From a virus: DNA of 28,600 nucleotides. Below are positions 17,441 through 24,570 of the stretch, one piece after another. Position numbers and translations under genes: made by a program. The stretch spans positions 1 to 28,600 of the IMG/VR virus record IMGVR_UViG_3300023178_000201; one strand, written 5' to 3'. The notes beneath the pieces are model-generated. The model did no database searches. It worked only from the letters and a program-made list of their open reading frames with translations, and had not been told where the DNA came from. How positions within the stretch are numbered: the stretch's first letter is position 1; every line of letters starts with the position of its first letter.

Positions 17441-19303
17441 GCGTATAAACATTGGAGTAAAGGTATATACCGTATTGTCTTTAGAATCGATAAAATCATA
17501 ATAAGTCTTTATCATCCAATTGCCCAAAACCAAGGCAGAGTAACTATCCTTTCTCGCCTTCTCTGGGCCAGTTTGTCTTTTTAAAGATGGGGGCAAATCA
17601 AACGTTTGCGTTCCCTGCGGAGAGGTTGTAATTTGAATAAGAGAGCACTCTCCTCGTGTTGCATGAATCATAGCTTCTTGATGCTCAACAAAATCAATCA
17701 TTTTTGCAGCGTCAGATTGATTGTCTTTATCAATGATATTCGAGAATTTTAAATCATTAATAGGTATTTTCTTTTTTCTCTGCTCTTCATAAAAATCATC
17801 AATCGCAGGAGACGCAAAGTATATTCTTTTGTGATCAAAGTTAGATTGCAACAATTCATTTGCTCTGCGAATCCATGCGCTTGTAGGTTTTCTCAAGATA
17901 CATATTTTTTTGCTTTTCAAATCATATTGAGACTTTGCATCCAATAAAGCTTTTTGATATTCTTCTATATTGTCAAAATCTGCATCAAGCATTTTTATAT
18001 TAATATTACTATTTTTAAAAATAGAGCTTTCATTTGCTGCGCTCAAAAACTGAACTCCTCCATTATAGTCTCCAACGATTCCCACAATATTAAAATGGGT
18101 CAATAAATAATGCATGTATAATATATGTGATTTCATAGGCGCTCCAGCCAAAGCGTAACTATGCACAAGAGTACCTAATTTTTTTTGATCGCTTAGCTTA
18201 AAAACTTGAATTGCGAAATTATCACTGCTTTCACTTTCTGCCCAACTAGGGTCAAACGCCATTATATATTTTGCGCCAACCTCTCCAGAAACTTCTACGC
18301 TTGGAGAAACACCTTCAGGCAACACGCATTCAGCCATTTTGGACGTTTTAAAGTATCCAGAACTATCATCTGTAAAGACTGCGCCAAATTCCCTATCAAA
18401 TTGAGATTGACTCATAGAACTTTTAGCTTGGTCAATGAGGTTTTGATCATATAACTGTAAAGGAGCACAATCATAACTAAAGTGCATAATAACACGATTA
18501 GCTTCAGAAGGGTTTTTATTCCCAGTTTTAATTAATTCTTCAAATTGGCTATATACTTTGTACATATATTCAAACTTGTAGCTTGCAGAAGATAGCATAA
18601 TGAGCTTATTGTTCGGCCATACATACCTATCCTCCTCTTTCATCTTGCCTTGGTTTATAAGCCCTGTTTCGAGCTTATAGAGGTCATCTCGTTGAGTTGG
18701 GTTTTCAACGACACTCAAAAAAGGGATAATAACCTCATTATAAATTCTTTCAGGCATCAGCAAAAACTCATCAATAATAATTCTATGAAACCTAAATCCC
18801 CGAAGCTTTTCACCATCACCCAAAGGAAGAGCGTGAATTTGACTTTCTCCAATGTGCATACTCCATTGATCATTAGTTTTTGAGGTTTTAGTTATACATT
18901 GGGCAAGCAAAGCGGCTTCAGGTTTATTTGCAATATCTTCTATTTTTTTAAAGATCATTTTAGACTGCCTAAAAGATTTTGAAATTATTCCAATTTGAAC
19001 CCCTTGATTTAATATGGCATCTAAAAATGCAAAAACTCCTGTTGTCCACGATTTAGACATTCCTCGGCTCCATACCCCGAGAAAATAATCTGTTTGAAAC
19101 ATAGATTTAATCCCGATATGTTGAAACGGAAAAAGCTTTACCCCTGCGAGCAGATCCGCAGCAAACGTAATATTATTTCTTAAAAATTTATATAATAATA
19201 ATTTTGCCTCTTTTTCTTCTAAAAATCCTTTTTTTGAAAGTATCAAATCATTAATATCTTTGAACGATTCTCGAGTTAATTGCTTTCCTGTTTCCCAAGT
19301 CAT
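17438..19303 (-). CDS. terL: Terminase large subunit
   Basis: 621-aa DNA packaging motor: N-terminal ATPase and C-terminal RuvC-like nuclease. Walker A-like loop WSRGMSKSWT (residues 78-87), Walker B with catalytic Glu in RIIIDEF (174-180), coupling motif LSSA near 237. Nuclease acidic residues are candidates at D351 (MAFDPSWAES), D412 (GIVGDYNGG) and D586 (RKDSYSAL). Its ATG overlaps the preceding nuclease stop (ATGA). It follows, in order, small-terminase candidate, SNase and ERCC4-type nuclease, so the packaging block holds two extra nucleases. Length is normal for the family. Confidence 0.92.
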   Translation of the reverse strand: MTWETGKQLTRESFKDINDLILSKKGFLEEKEAKLLLYKFLRNNITFAADLLAGVKLFPFQHIGIKSMFQTDYFLGVWSRGMSKSWTTGVFAFLDAILNQGVQIGIISKSFRQSKMIFKKIEDIANKPEAALLAQCITKTSKTNDQWSMHIGESQIHALPLGDGEKLRGFRFHRIIIDEFLLMPERIYNEVIIPFLSVVENPTQRDDLYKLETGLINQGKMKEEDRYVWPNNKLIMLSSASYKFEYMYKVYSQFEELIKTGNKNPSEANRVIMHFSYDCAPLQLYDQNLIDQAKSSMSQSQFDREFGAVFTDDSSGYFKTSKMAECVLPEGVSPSVEVSGEVGAKYIMAFDPSWAESESSDNFAIQVFKLSDQKKLGTLVHSYALAGAPMKSHILYMHYLLTHFNIVGIVGDYNGGVQFLSAANESSIFKNSNINIKMLDADFDNIEEYQKALLDAKSQYDLKSKKICILRKPTSAWIRRANELLQSNFDHKRIYFASPAIDDFYEEQRKKKIPINDLKFSNIIDKDNQSDAAKMIDFVEHQEAMIHATRGECSLIQITTSPQGTQTFDLPPSLKRQTGPEKARKDSYSALVLGNWMIKTYYDFIDSKDNTVYTFTPMFIR

Positions 19304-20268
19304 TTCTTTTTTTCTCTAATTCTTTTGTCTATATGAAACTGCATATCACAATTCCATAGTTTTTTTCCCTCTATTAGTAACCTTGGAATCAAAAACTCAG
19401 ATGCTGCTCGACCACCAGAGAATATAAATTGACAATTTTTTGGGTACTGATTAATTAACTTTCTTGTATTATGCCAGATGTATGCAAGATTAGCCTTATG
19501 CGCAGAAAAACTATTGTTTTTTTTAATTAAATTAATACTTGAGTCAACGACGATATATAAAAAGCTATCGAATTCTACAGCTCGTTCAATTTCTTTAATA
19601 AATCTACTAAATCCAACAGATAGAGTTGATTTAAAATCAGCTTCACTTTTTCGATCAATATAAGTATAAGAATACTGATCTCCGCCCGTGGTATAGTCCC
19701 CGAAATCTAATTTTAAGGTTCTAGATTTTTTGAATTGCAATGGCTGCTGTTCTCTTGTGTCAATTAAAATTTCTATATCTTTATATTTTTTATTATCTTC
19801 AAAAAAACCATCAATTATATTTTTTTTATATAAAGGCTGAATGCCTCTTAATTCTTGAGAGGCTAATTCTTTACATGCATGAGTATAGCTGCCAAATATT
19901 TTTTTATAAAATTCTATAGGCGGCAATTGGCATAATTGTAGCTCAATATGGCAAGGAGCATGATTTAAACTTTTATGCTTAATTCTGGCAGCAAGTTTAT
20001 CAATTACATATTTTCTAATTTTTGGGTCTTGTGAGGACTGCAAACTCAACCACTTAATAAGACGATTCCTTGAAAGAAAATCTCTATCAAAATAATCTTG
20101 TTTATTTTTAAATGGCAAACTTTCCCCAGTTAAAAGATCTTTTTTTGGGTAATATTTTGTATAATATTCTGCAACGGTTAAGTTATGTTTTTTTAAATGA
20201 GCGTGAAGACTCCGCTCGCTTTCGAAAGATTCGTCACAAGCTTGACATTTATTCATATTTTTTTGCAT
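19300..20268 (-). CDS. Zinc-finger plus ERCC4-type nuclease
   Basis: 322 aa. A C2H2 zinc finger at the N-terminus (C8, C11, H24, H28) is followed by TVAEYYTKYYP-type and helical segments. An ERCC4/XPF-like nuclease core follows: LIDTREQQP (168-176), GDYTTGG (190-196), then DRK at 205-207 and D211, fitting GD-Xn-(E/D)RK-X3-D. It should be a metal-dependent structure-specific or site-recognising endonuclease. Two starts are possible, 20268 (overlap of 20 nt with the previous gene) and 20256. Position between SNase and large terminase suggests a role in packaging or genome trimming, or a homing-like insertion; the sequence does not decide. Confidence 0.75.
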   Translation of the reverse strand: MQKNMNKCQACDESFESERSLHAHLKKHNLTVAEYYTKYYPKKDLLTGESLPFKNKQDYFDRDFLSRNRLIKWLSLQSSQDPKIRKYVIDKLAARIKHKSLNHAPCHIELQLCQLPPIEFYKKIFGSYTHACKELASQELRGIQPLYKKNIIDGFFEDNKKYKDIEILIDTREQQPLQFKKSRTLKLDFGDYTTGGDQYSYTYIDRKSEADFKSTLSVGFSRFIKEIERAVEFDSFLYIVVDSSINLIKKNNSFSAHKANLAYIWHNTRKLINQYPKNCQFIFSGGRAASEFLIPRLLIEGKKLWNCDMQFHIDKRIREKKK

Positions 20269-20593
20269 GGCCTTCGGCGACCATAATATTGTTAATACTT
20301 GCTCCAGATTTCCATATTTCTCCTAATACTCTACCATATTTTCCTATACCGTGAGAGGAGAGAACGAGTTCTCCTTGGCACAATTCTTCGAGTTTTGATT
20401 TTGCTGCGAGTCCAAGCTTTTTTTCGTCTAAATTACGAGTTCTTGATTCGGGAGCATCAATCCCGCTTAAACGTACTCTAACTTTAATATGAATATTAAA
20501 TCCCAAATCGACTAAAACGTCTACTGTATCTCCATCAATCACCTTGATAACTTTAGAGATTTTATAACAAAATAAATTTTCAGAATTGATCAT
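20249..20593 (-). CDS. Staphylococcal-nuclease-like (thermonuclease) protein
   Basis: 114-aa SNase-fold nuclease with the whole active-site set: KVIDGDTVDV (D20, D22, T23), VRVRLSGIDAPES (R41, D46, E49) and GKYGRVLGEI (R88). It cleaves DNA or RNA phosphodiester bonds with Ca2+. No signal peptide, so it acts in the cytoplasm, unlike secreted homologues. Its ATG overlaps the previous stop (ATGA) and its tail overlaps the next gene, so it is co-translated with small-terminase and ERCC4-nuclease genes. Possible roles are host DNA breakdown or processing of packaging intermediates. Confidence 0.85.
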   Translation of the reverse strand: MINSENLFCYKISKVIKVIDGDTVDVLVDLGFNIHIKVRVRLSGIDAPESRTRNLDEKKLGLAAKSKLEELCQGELVLSSHGIGKYGRVLGEIWKSGASINNIMVAEGHAKKYE

Positions 20594-21651
20594 ATCGCTT
20601 CATCTCTTTCTATACCCAAAACTCTCGCTTTCCACTGAGGCATACCCTCTATCCTTTCTGCCTCTTCCTTAATAATTTCCTTTTGCATTTCTGCCATCTT
20701 AACCATAATATTTCTTTCCTCTTCTTCTTGAAATAGCTTAACTAAAGAAAGCATACTGGCAGTATTTTGCTGCTTAGATTGCAGTCTTTTTGAGCGGTCT
20801 CCCTGAAGTTTTGTAATAGCTCTATCAATTCGAGTCACGCATTGATTATACTCTTCGCTTTTAGTTTTTAAAATTTCAGTCAGGCGCATAGTCAGATCAG
20901 TTTCTTCTTCGGCAGCATTAAACATATCGTTTAGTTTAAGTTTTTGACCTTCGATTTGTTTTAAATTAATGTAATCCATGCAAACATTAATATACATATT
21001 AATTTCGTCTGGAGTTAAATCAGGCTTGTCCCAACACGCCCTAGTAAACTCTGCCTCAAAAAGCAATCTATCTTCATAACAGGTATAATTATTAATCTGA
21101 GAAGTAAACCTTGGAGACGATAAAATGTTTATTAAATTTTCTGCGCAGACTCTTTCTTGTCGAGTTAATTTTTCTTCGCTAAGATTTTTCCCTACGGCCT
21201 CATTAATTTTTTTAACCGCAGATACAACTGAGCAAGGAGGGTTATATTTAACACCTCTAGCAGTATCTTCTTCAGCGATTCCTTCTGGCGCATTATCTCG
21301 AATAAAATCTGCAATGACTAACGTTTCTTTGCTTAAAGGGGTTACGCCTTGATCAGGGAAAATAATTTTAGAGATCTGAAAAGCATTCATTCCATCTTTT
21401 GCATATGCTTTTATAAAACTTTCTTGCTCTGAATTAAGATTTATATTTTTTGCTGGAGCAGCTTTAGTAGTATCAAAAGACTGACCAATTTCAATCAGAT
21501 ATTCCCTCACTAACCTACCTTGCATTGTTCTTCCGTCAAGCTTTTCATCCATAAATACAGAACGGGTCATTTGTCCCAAATCTGAAATTTTATCTTTATT
21601 ATTTTCAATAAAGTTTTTTTGGTCCGAGGAGAGTTCTATTTTTTTTGTCAT
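20590..21651 (-). CDS. Putative terminase small subunit with duplicated N-terminal helical repeat
   Basis: 353 aa. The first 120 residues hold two related units: LSSDQKNFIENNKDKISDLG (7-26) and LNSEQESFIKAYAKDGMNAF (72-91). Each is followed by a helix-turn-helix-like part (MTRSVFMDEKL / ISKIIFPDQGV) and a closing helix. The C-terminal half is a charged coiled coil (ITKLQGDRSKRLQSK, FQEEEERNIMVKMAEMQKEI). DNA-binding repeats plus an oligomerising helical region fit a small terminase, as does the place upstream of large terminase, but two nuclease genes intervene and it is long for the family. The name is inference. Confidence 0.5.
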   Translation of the reverse strand: MTKKIELSSDQKNFIENNKDKISDLGQMTRSVFMDEKLDGRTMQGRLVREYLIEIGQSFDTTKAAPAKNINLNSEQESFIKAYAKDGMNAFQISKIIFPDQGVTPLSKETLVIADFIRDNAPEGIAEEDTARGVKYNPPCSVVSAVKKINEAVGKNLSEEKLTRQERVCAENLINILSSPRFTSQINNYTCYEDRLLFEAEFTRACWDKPDLTPDEINMYINVCMDYINLKQIEGQKLKLNDMFNAAEEETDLTMRLTEILKTKSEEYNQCVTRIDRAITKLQGDRSKRLQSKQQNTASMLSLVKLFQEEEERNIMVKMAEMQKEIIKEEAERIEGMPQWKARVLGIERDEAI

Positions 21652-22358
21652 TGCAGGAATATATCTTTAGTAGCGATAATATGGCGGGCCTTTTCTTTAA
21701 ATTGTTTTTTAAGATTTTTAATTTGATTATAACCAGCTTTTCTGCCAGTCTCTGAAGTTTTATACCCCATTTTGATTGCAACTTCTTCCTCGGACTGATG
21801 CAGGATGAATAGCATTTCATATATGATAAACTGCCTTTCTGGAAGAATTTTTTTCATTTCTTGATGAAGTCTTTTTTCTGGAGTTTGAATTTCTGTATGA
21901 ACATCTTGAAGTTCGCGGTACTGAACTTCTTCTGCGTCAATTGAGAGGGGAAGTTTTATGTCATAAGCGCTTTTTTTTGTTTTTTCCCATTTTAAAAATA
22001 AAGGGCAAGAAGAATCTTGTGCGCCAGATTTAGTGAATGAACAGGCCCCGTCTTCTCCGCCTGAGCCAGATAAATTAAAAGGGCAGCTCATGCAAGGCCT
22101 AACAAAGTTAGAATAATTATTTCTTAATATGTTTTTTAATTGATTAGATATTGTTTTGTTTAGCCAAGGCTTTAAAGGTTTAGATTGGTCAAACTTATCC
22201 CATTTTACATAAACATGTGATGATATAATTTGTATAACATCGTCGAAATCCATCCATGATATAGACGTTAAAAACCATTTGTGCCTACGTTTTGAAATCT
22301 CTTCAATAATGATTTCATGACAGTCTTCGTATGTAAGTTTCTTTTTTTTATCCGTCAA
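21648..22358 (-). CDS. Phage sigma factor (sigma70-family/ECF-like) with Cys-rich insert
   Basis: 236 aa. Residues about 33-80 look like sigma region 2: WMDFDDVIQIISSHVYVKWD then KPLKPWLNKTISNQLKNILR. Residues 168-222 look like region 4: PERQFIIYEMLFILHQSEEE and VAIKMGYKTSETGRKAGYNQ, a helix-turn-helix. Between them sits an insert with four cysteines (C89, C92, C106, C118) that could bind zinc. It should redirect host RNA polymerase to phage promoters. It overlaps the zinc-ribbon gene by 11 nt and the next gene by ATGA. Its operon has a sigma70-like promoter, whereas the structural genes have a different GTGTATA motif. Confidence 0.75.
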   Translation of the reverse strand: MTDKKKKLTYEDCHEIIIEEISKRRHKWFLTSISWMDFDDVIQIISSHVYVKWDKFDQSKPLKPWLNKTISNQLKNILRNNYSNFVRPCMSCPFNLSGSGGEDGACSFTKSGAQDSSCPLFLKWEKTKKSAYDIKLPLSIDAEEVQYRELQDVHTEIQTPEKRLHQEMKKILPERQFIIYEMLFILHQSEEEVAIKMGYKTSETGRKAGYNQIKNLKKQFKEKARHIIATKDIFLQ

Positions 22359-22704
22359 TATCTACCGTTCCCTTTACAGGCTTGCATTCTTCGACGCAGT
22401 CTTTTATTGCGTCGCCAGTTAAGCTTTTGCGCCTTTTCCTAGGGATTGATGATCCTAATTTTTCTTCTTTAATTACAGACCCTAAGGTCGTTTCAACGTA
22501 ATCATTATTAATTATTTCATAATCCAATTTTTGCAAGTGAGAAAAAGATATTTTAGGTTGTTCGGTTGGGTTTTGTTCTGTTTCTTCTTTTGGTTGAGAG
22601 ACTTGGACCCCAGCAAAAGATGTTCCGCAATTTGTACAAAAATTGGGTCTTGCAGAAGAGTATTCGTGCTTGGTTCCACAGTGCTGACAAAAAGTAAAGG
22701 CCAT
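22348..22704 (-). CDS. Zinc-ribbon protein coupled to sigma factor
   Basis: 118 aa. The N-terminus carries a C-x2-C...C-x2-C ribbon (C6, C9, C23, C26: FCQHCG...FCTNCG). A disordered Gln/Pro/Glu linker (36-50) follows, then a mixed region with a basic PRKRRKS patch (about 88-94). It overlaps the sigma gene by 11 nt, so the two products are probably made together, and a partnership in transcription (co-activator or RNA polymerase adaptor, like T4 gp33 with gp55 by analogy only) is plausible. The function is not shown by the sequence. Confidence 0.65.
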   Translation of the reverse strand: MAFTFCQHCGTKHEYSSARPNFCTNCGTSFAGVQVSQPKEETEQNPTEQPKISFSHLQKLDYEIINNDYVETTLGSVIKEEKLGSSIPRKRRKSLTGDAIKDCVEECKPVKGTVDIDG

Positions 22705-22712
22705 TACATATA

Positions 22713-22741
22713 ATAGTAAATAAGAATAAAAATTCTAGCAA
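22713..22741 (-). promoter_or_regulatory. sigma70-like promoter of zinc-ribbon/sigma operon
   Basis: TTGCTA (22736-22741), 17 bp, TACTAT (22713-22718), then 8 nt to the ATG at 22704. No late GTGTATA motif is present, which fits expression before the late genes. Confidence 0.55.
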
Positions 22742-22744
22742 ATA

Positions 22745-23377
22745 TTAAATTATTGAATCAATTTTTAAGTAGCCTCCAAGAACGTGCGCAGACTGTTCAG
22801 CAGAATGAATTTGGCGAGAGGTAAGTTTTTTCTTGGTTTTGACAAAATCTAATCCCAAAAAACCGACAACTCTGCCATGTATATCCCTGATGGGGAAATT
22901 ATACACACTTTTCACACCTTTTTTTACTAATAATTCTTTTAATAAAGGCTTCGGACACAAATCAATATCTTCTAGAGCATATATTTGTCCATCAATTAAA
23001 GTTTTAATATAATCATTAAAGTTGGAAACCCTATATTCTCCAGGGTTATTGCATTCAAATGTGATCCCTTCGGATACAGTTTCATAAGTGCAAGTAAACT
23101 TAGTAATCGGTAACCCAGAGGAGAAATAACTACCATTACTAAACTCGAATACATAGCTTCTATCTGCCTGAAATACTTTTCTGAAGTCAGCGAGAAAATC
23201 ATTTATTTCTTGATTTGTTTGGGTAAGCACTTCCATTTGTTTTTGTGCTTTTTCTGCGGGAGATAGTTTTTCCCGATTATAATTCAGCTGAATTTTGCTC
23301 TTAATCCAAAAACCTACCAATGTAGTTATTAAGGTAATAATAGAAACAATTAAACTTTCATATTGTAAAATATTCAT
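22745..23377 (-). CDS. Membrane-anchored GAF-like domain protein
   Basis: 210 aa. One N-terminal membrane helix (residues about 9-27: IVSIITLITTLVGFWIKSK), a helical linker (30-75), then a GAF-like sensor domain (about 50-205): FRKVFQADRSYVFEFSNGSY, later VKSVYNFPIRDIHGRVVGFL and GLDF, and a final helix SRQIHSAEQSAHVLGGYL. No output domain follows. It starts inside the spanin-candidate stop (ATGA), so it belongs to the lysis-like cassette. It may bind a small ligand or measure a membrane state to time lysis; that is inference. Cytoplasmic side for the GAF domain fits the Lys-rich flank after the helix. Confidence 0.65.
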   Translation of the reverse strand: MNILQYESLIVSIITLITTLVGFWIKSKIQLNYNREKLSPAEKAQKQMEVLTQTNQEINDFLADFRKVFQADRSYVFEFSNGSYFSSGLPITKFTCTYETVSEGITFECNNPGEYRVSNFNDYIKTLIDGQIYALEDIDLCPKPLLKELLVKKGVKSVYNFPIRDIHGRVVGFLGLDFVKTKKKLTSRQIHSAEQSAHVLGGYLKIDSII

Positions 23378-23658
23378 TTTTTAAACGCACCACTAATTAT
23401 ACATGAAAGCAATGTAACCGCGCAGATAATAAGTGTGATAATAACAGGTTCCCTATATACATAGATTTTATTATTTAATGGTTGTTCACATTTTTCAAAT
23501 TCCTTTTGTGATATTTTTCCATCTAAATTAACGTCAAACTCTTGAAATTGAGTGTTAACAATTGGGTCTTTTGGCTTGGGGATAAAAGAATTCTTTTTTA
23601 CCAAAGCTGTAGAGCAACCTATCAAAAACAAGCTAAATACTATAAATGTAATTTTCAT
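23374..23658 (-). CDS. Unimolecular-spanin-like lipoprotein with EF-hand
   Basis: 94 aa. A lipobox LIGC with Cys15 ends a signal peptide (residue 16 is Ser, favouring the outer membrane). A single C-terminal membrane helix (about 71-90) ends AFKK. This N-lipid/C-TM architecture is that of u-spanins (T1 gp11), which bridge and fuse the outer and inner membranes in lysis. Between them is a canonical 12-residue EF-hand loop D42-x-N44-x-D46-G-K-I-S50-x-x-E53. It overlaps both neighbours by ATGA, directly after the holin candidate. At 94 aa it is short for a u-spanin, with only about 55 residues to span the periplasm. Alternative: another Ca-binding membrane lipoprotein. Confidence 0.6.
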   Translation of the reverse strand: MKITFIVFSLFLIGCSTALVKKNSFIPKPKDPIVNTQFQEFDVNLDGKISQKEFEKCEQPLNNKIYVYREPVIITLIICAVTLLSCIISGAFKK

Positions 23659-24086
23659 CTTGCTCGACTAGGTATAGCATAAAAACCAATAACCATAAAA
23701 CATAAATCCATAAATGAAGTTAAAAGCAGGCCTCCTGTTAACTGAACTTTTTCCCAAGATTTATCTCCACCAAATAAAAAAGAGAAAAAACCTCCGCTAG
23801 TAGGTTTATCAACAATAACATCATATTGTATATTTGGGTTCATTGCGTAATATATCATTAAAAAACACATAGTAAATGTAATTGCTAAAAAGAGCATTCT
23901 ACGAGTAACCTTAACGAATGGGTCTGAAGCTTGCTTATTTTGATTATCAATTAGAGCACTAAGCATCTGACTATCTCTTGCAGCAAGAATCATCTGGTCT
24001 TGTCTTTTTTGTTCAATCCAGTAATTTAAAAGGTTAGCGCCTACTTTAATGCCTGCGCCGATGATCGTATTCAAAATGGGGCCCAT
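23655..24086 (-). CDS. Putative holin
   Basis: 143 aa from ATG at 24086. A GTG at 24101 in the same frame is disfavoured because a GTGTACA element ends 8 nt before 24086 and overlaps that GTG. The protein has an amphipathic N-terminus, an internal Lys/Arg-Gln stretch (EQKRQDQM), then two membrane helices (about 66-84 and 118-137). It ends in Arg and Ser. Small multi-helix proteins next to spanins are usually holins, which permeabilise the inner membrane at a set time. No endolysin gene lies beside it in this window. Confidence 0.55.
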   Translation of the reverse strand: MGPILNTIIGAGIKVGANLLNYWIEQKRQDQMILAARDSQMLSALIDNQNKQASDPFVKVTRRMLFLAITFTMCFLMIYYAMNPNIQYDVIVDKPTSGGFFSFLFGGDKSWEKVQLTGGLLLTSFMDLCFMVIGFYAIPSRAR

Positions 24087-24101
24087 ATAAATTATGTACA
24101 C
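24087..24101 (-). promoter_or_regulatory. Late promoter-like element GTGTACA-N8-ATG
   Basis: GTGTACA (24095-24101) is 8 nt from the ATG at 24086. It places the lysis-like cassette under the same signal as the structural genes. Confidence 0.5.
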
Positions 24102-24107
24102 ATTTAT

Positions 24108-24135
24108 TTGTTTTTTTTGCTTTTAATAATATTAT
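24108..24135 (+). promoter_or_regulatory. Weak sigma70-like promoter for plus-strand accessory operon
   Basis: TTGTTT (24108-24113), 16 bp, TATTAT (24130-24135), 5 nt before ATG at 24141. It is back to back with the late element of the minus-strand cassette. The -35 match is poor. Confidence 0.35.
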
Positions 24136-24140
24136 AGTTA

Positions 24141-24359
24141 ATGAAATTCCGAATAAACCCTGCGCACATTAAAATTATGGAAACGTTAGCAAAACATATG
24201 AATTCTTATGAATCCGTAACATGGCTAGGAACGCCTAGGAAAGAGCTTGACAACAGAAGTCCGTACGACATGATGAAAAGGGTTAACTTGGCAAGAGTGC
24301 AAGCCTTACTGCATGAGGATATAAAAGCTCTTAAACTCAAAAAGAAAAAAAGGAGCTGA
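24141..24359 (+). CDS. DUF2384/MbcA-ParS-like small protein
   Basis: 72 aa. TWLGTPRKELDNRSPYDMM (27-45) followed by VNLARVQALLHEDI fits the pattern of the ParS/MbcA/Xre antitoxin toxin-binding domain: W-L-x-T-P...L...S-P-x-D...V-x-x-L-L. A basic tail KLKKKKRS ends it. No partner toxin of the RES type is recognisable nearby. It begins the plus-strand operon with the CGRGKCCP protein and the sulfotransferase. The stop codon lies inside a perfect hairpin. It may be an orphan antitoxin that neutralises a host toxin, or an unrelated phage family with a similar fold. Confidence 0.5.
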   Translation: MKFRINPAHIKIMETLAKHMNSYESVTWLGTPRKELDNRSPYDMMKRVNLARVQALLHEDIKALKLKKKKRS

Positions 24360-24371
24360 TCACAGCTCCTT
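24350..24371 (-). terminator. Minus-strand terminator overlapping a plus-strand stop
   Basis: AAGGAGCTG, loop ATCA, CAGCTCCTT: perfect 9-bp stem. On the minus strand it is followed by a T-rich run (TTTTTTTCTTTTT), whereas on plus the following GTGTTACTTT is weaker. It would stop minus transcripts from the GT29 gene after they cross the sulfotransferase gene. Confidence 0.7.
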
Positions 24372-24381
24372 GTGTTACTTT

Positions 24382-24570
24382 ATGAAAAACAAACAATCAC
24401 ATTTAGAAAATAAAATTATATTAAGTTGCGGAAGGGGAAAATGTTGCCCAGAAATAATTAAAAAAAATAATAATGAATTTATCATTAAAGACGATTACAA
24501 TGGAGAGGTAAAATTAAATTTATCTCAAATCAATTTATTAGAAAAAGCGATTAAAAAAATAAAAAAATGA
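24382..24570 (+). CDS. Small Cys-rich CGRGKCCP-motif protein
   Basis: 62 aa from ATG at 24382; a TTG 12 nt upstream is less likely. ILSCGRGKCCPEI (residues 18-30) holds three cysteines near a beta strand, then FIIKDDYNGEVKLNLSQINL and a Lys-rich helix. I associate this CGxGxCCP arrangement with small phage proteins of unknown function. A metal-binding or redox role is possible. The stop overlaps the sulfotransferase start (ATGA), so the two are co-translated. Confidence 0.6.
   Translation: MKNKQSHLENKIILSCGRGKCCPEIIKKNNNEFIIKDDYNGEVKLNLSQINLLEKAIKKIKK

Noticed and set aside
24087-24101. GTG start at 24101 for the holin candidate
   Set aside because: The GTG belongs to the GTGTACA element; ATG 24086 fits the common spacing.
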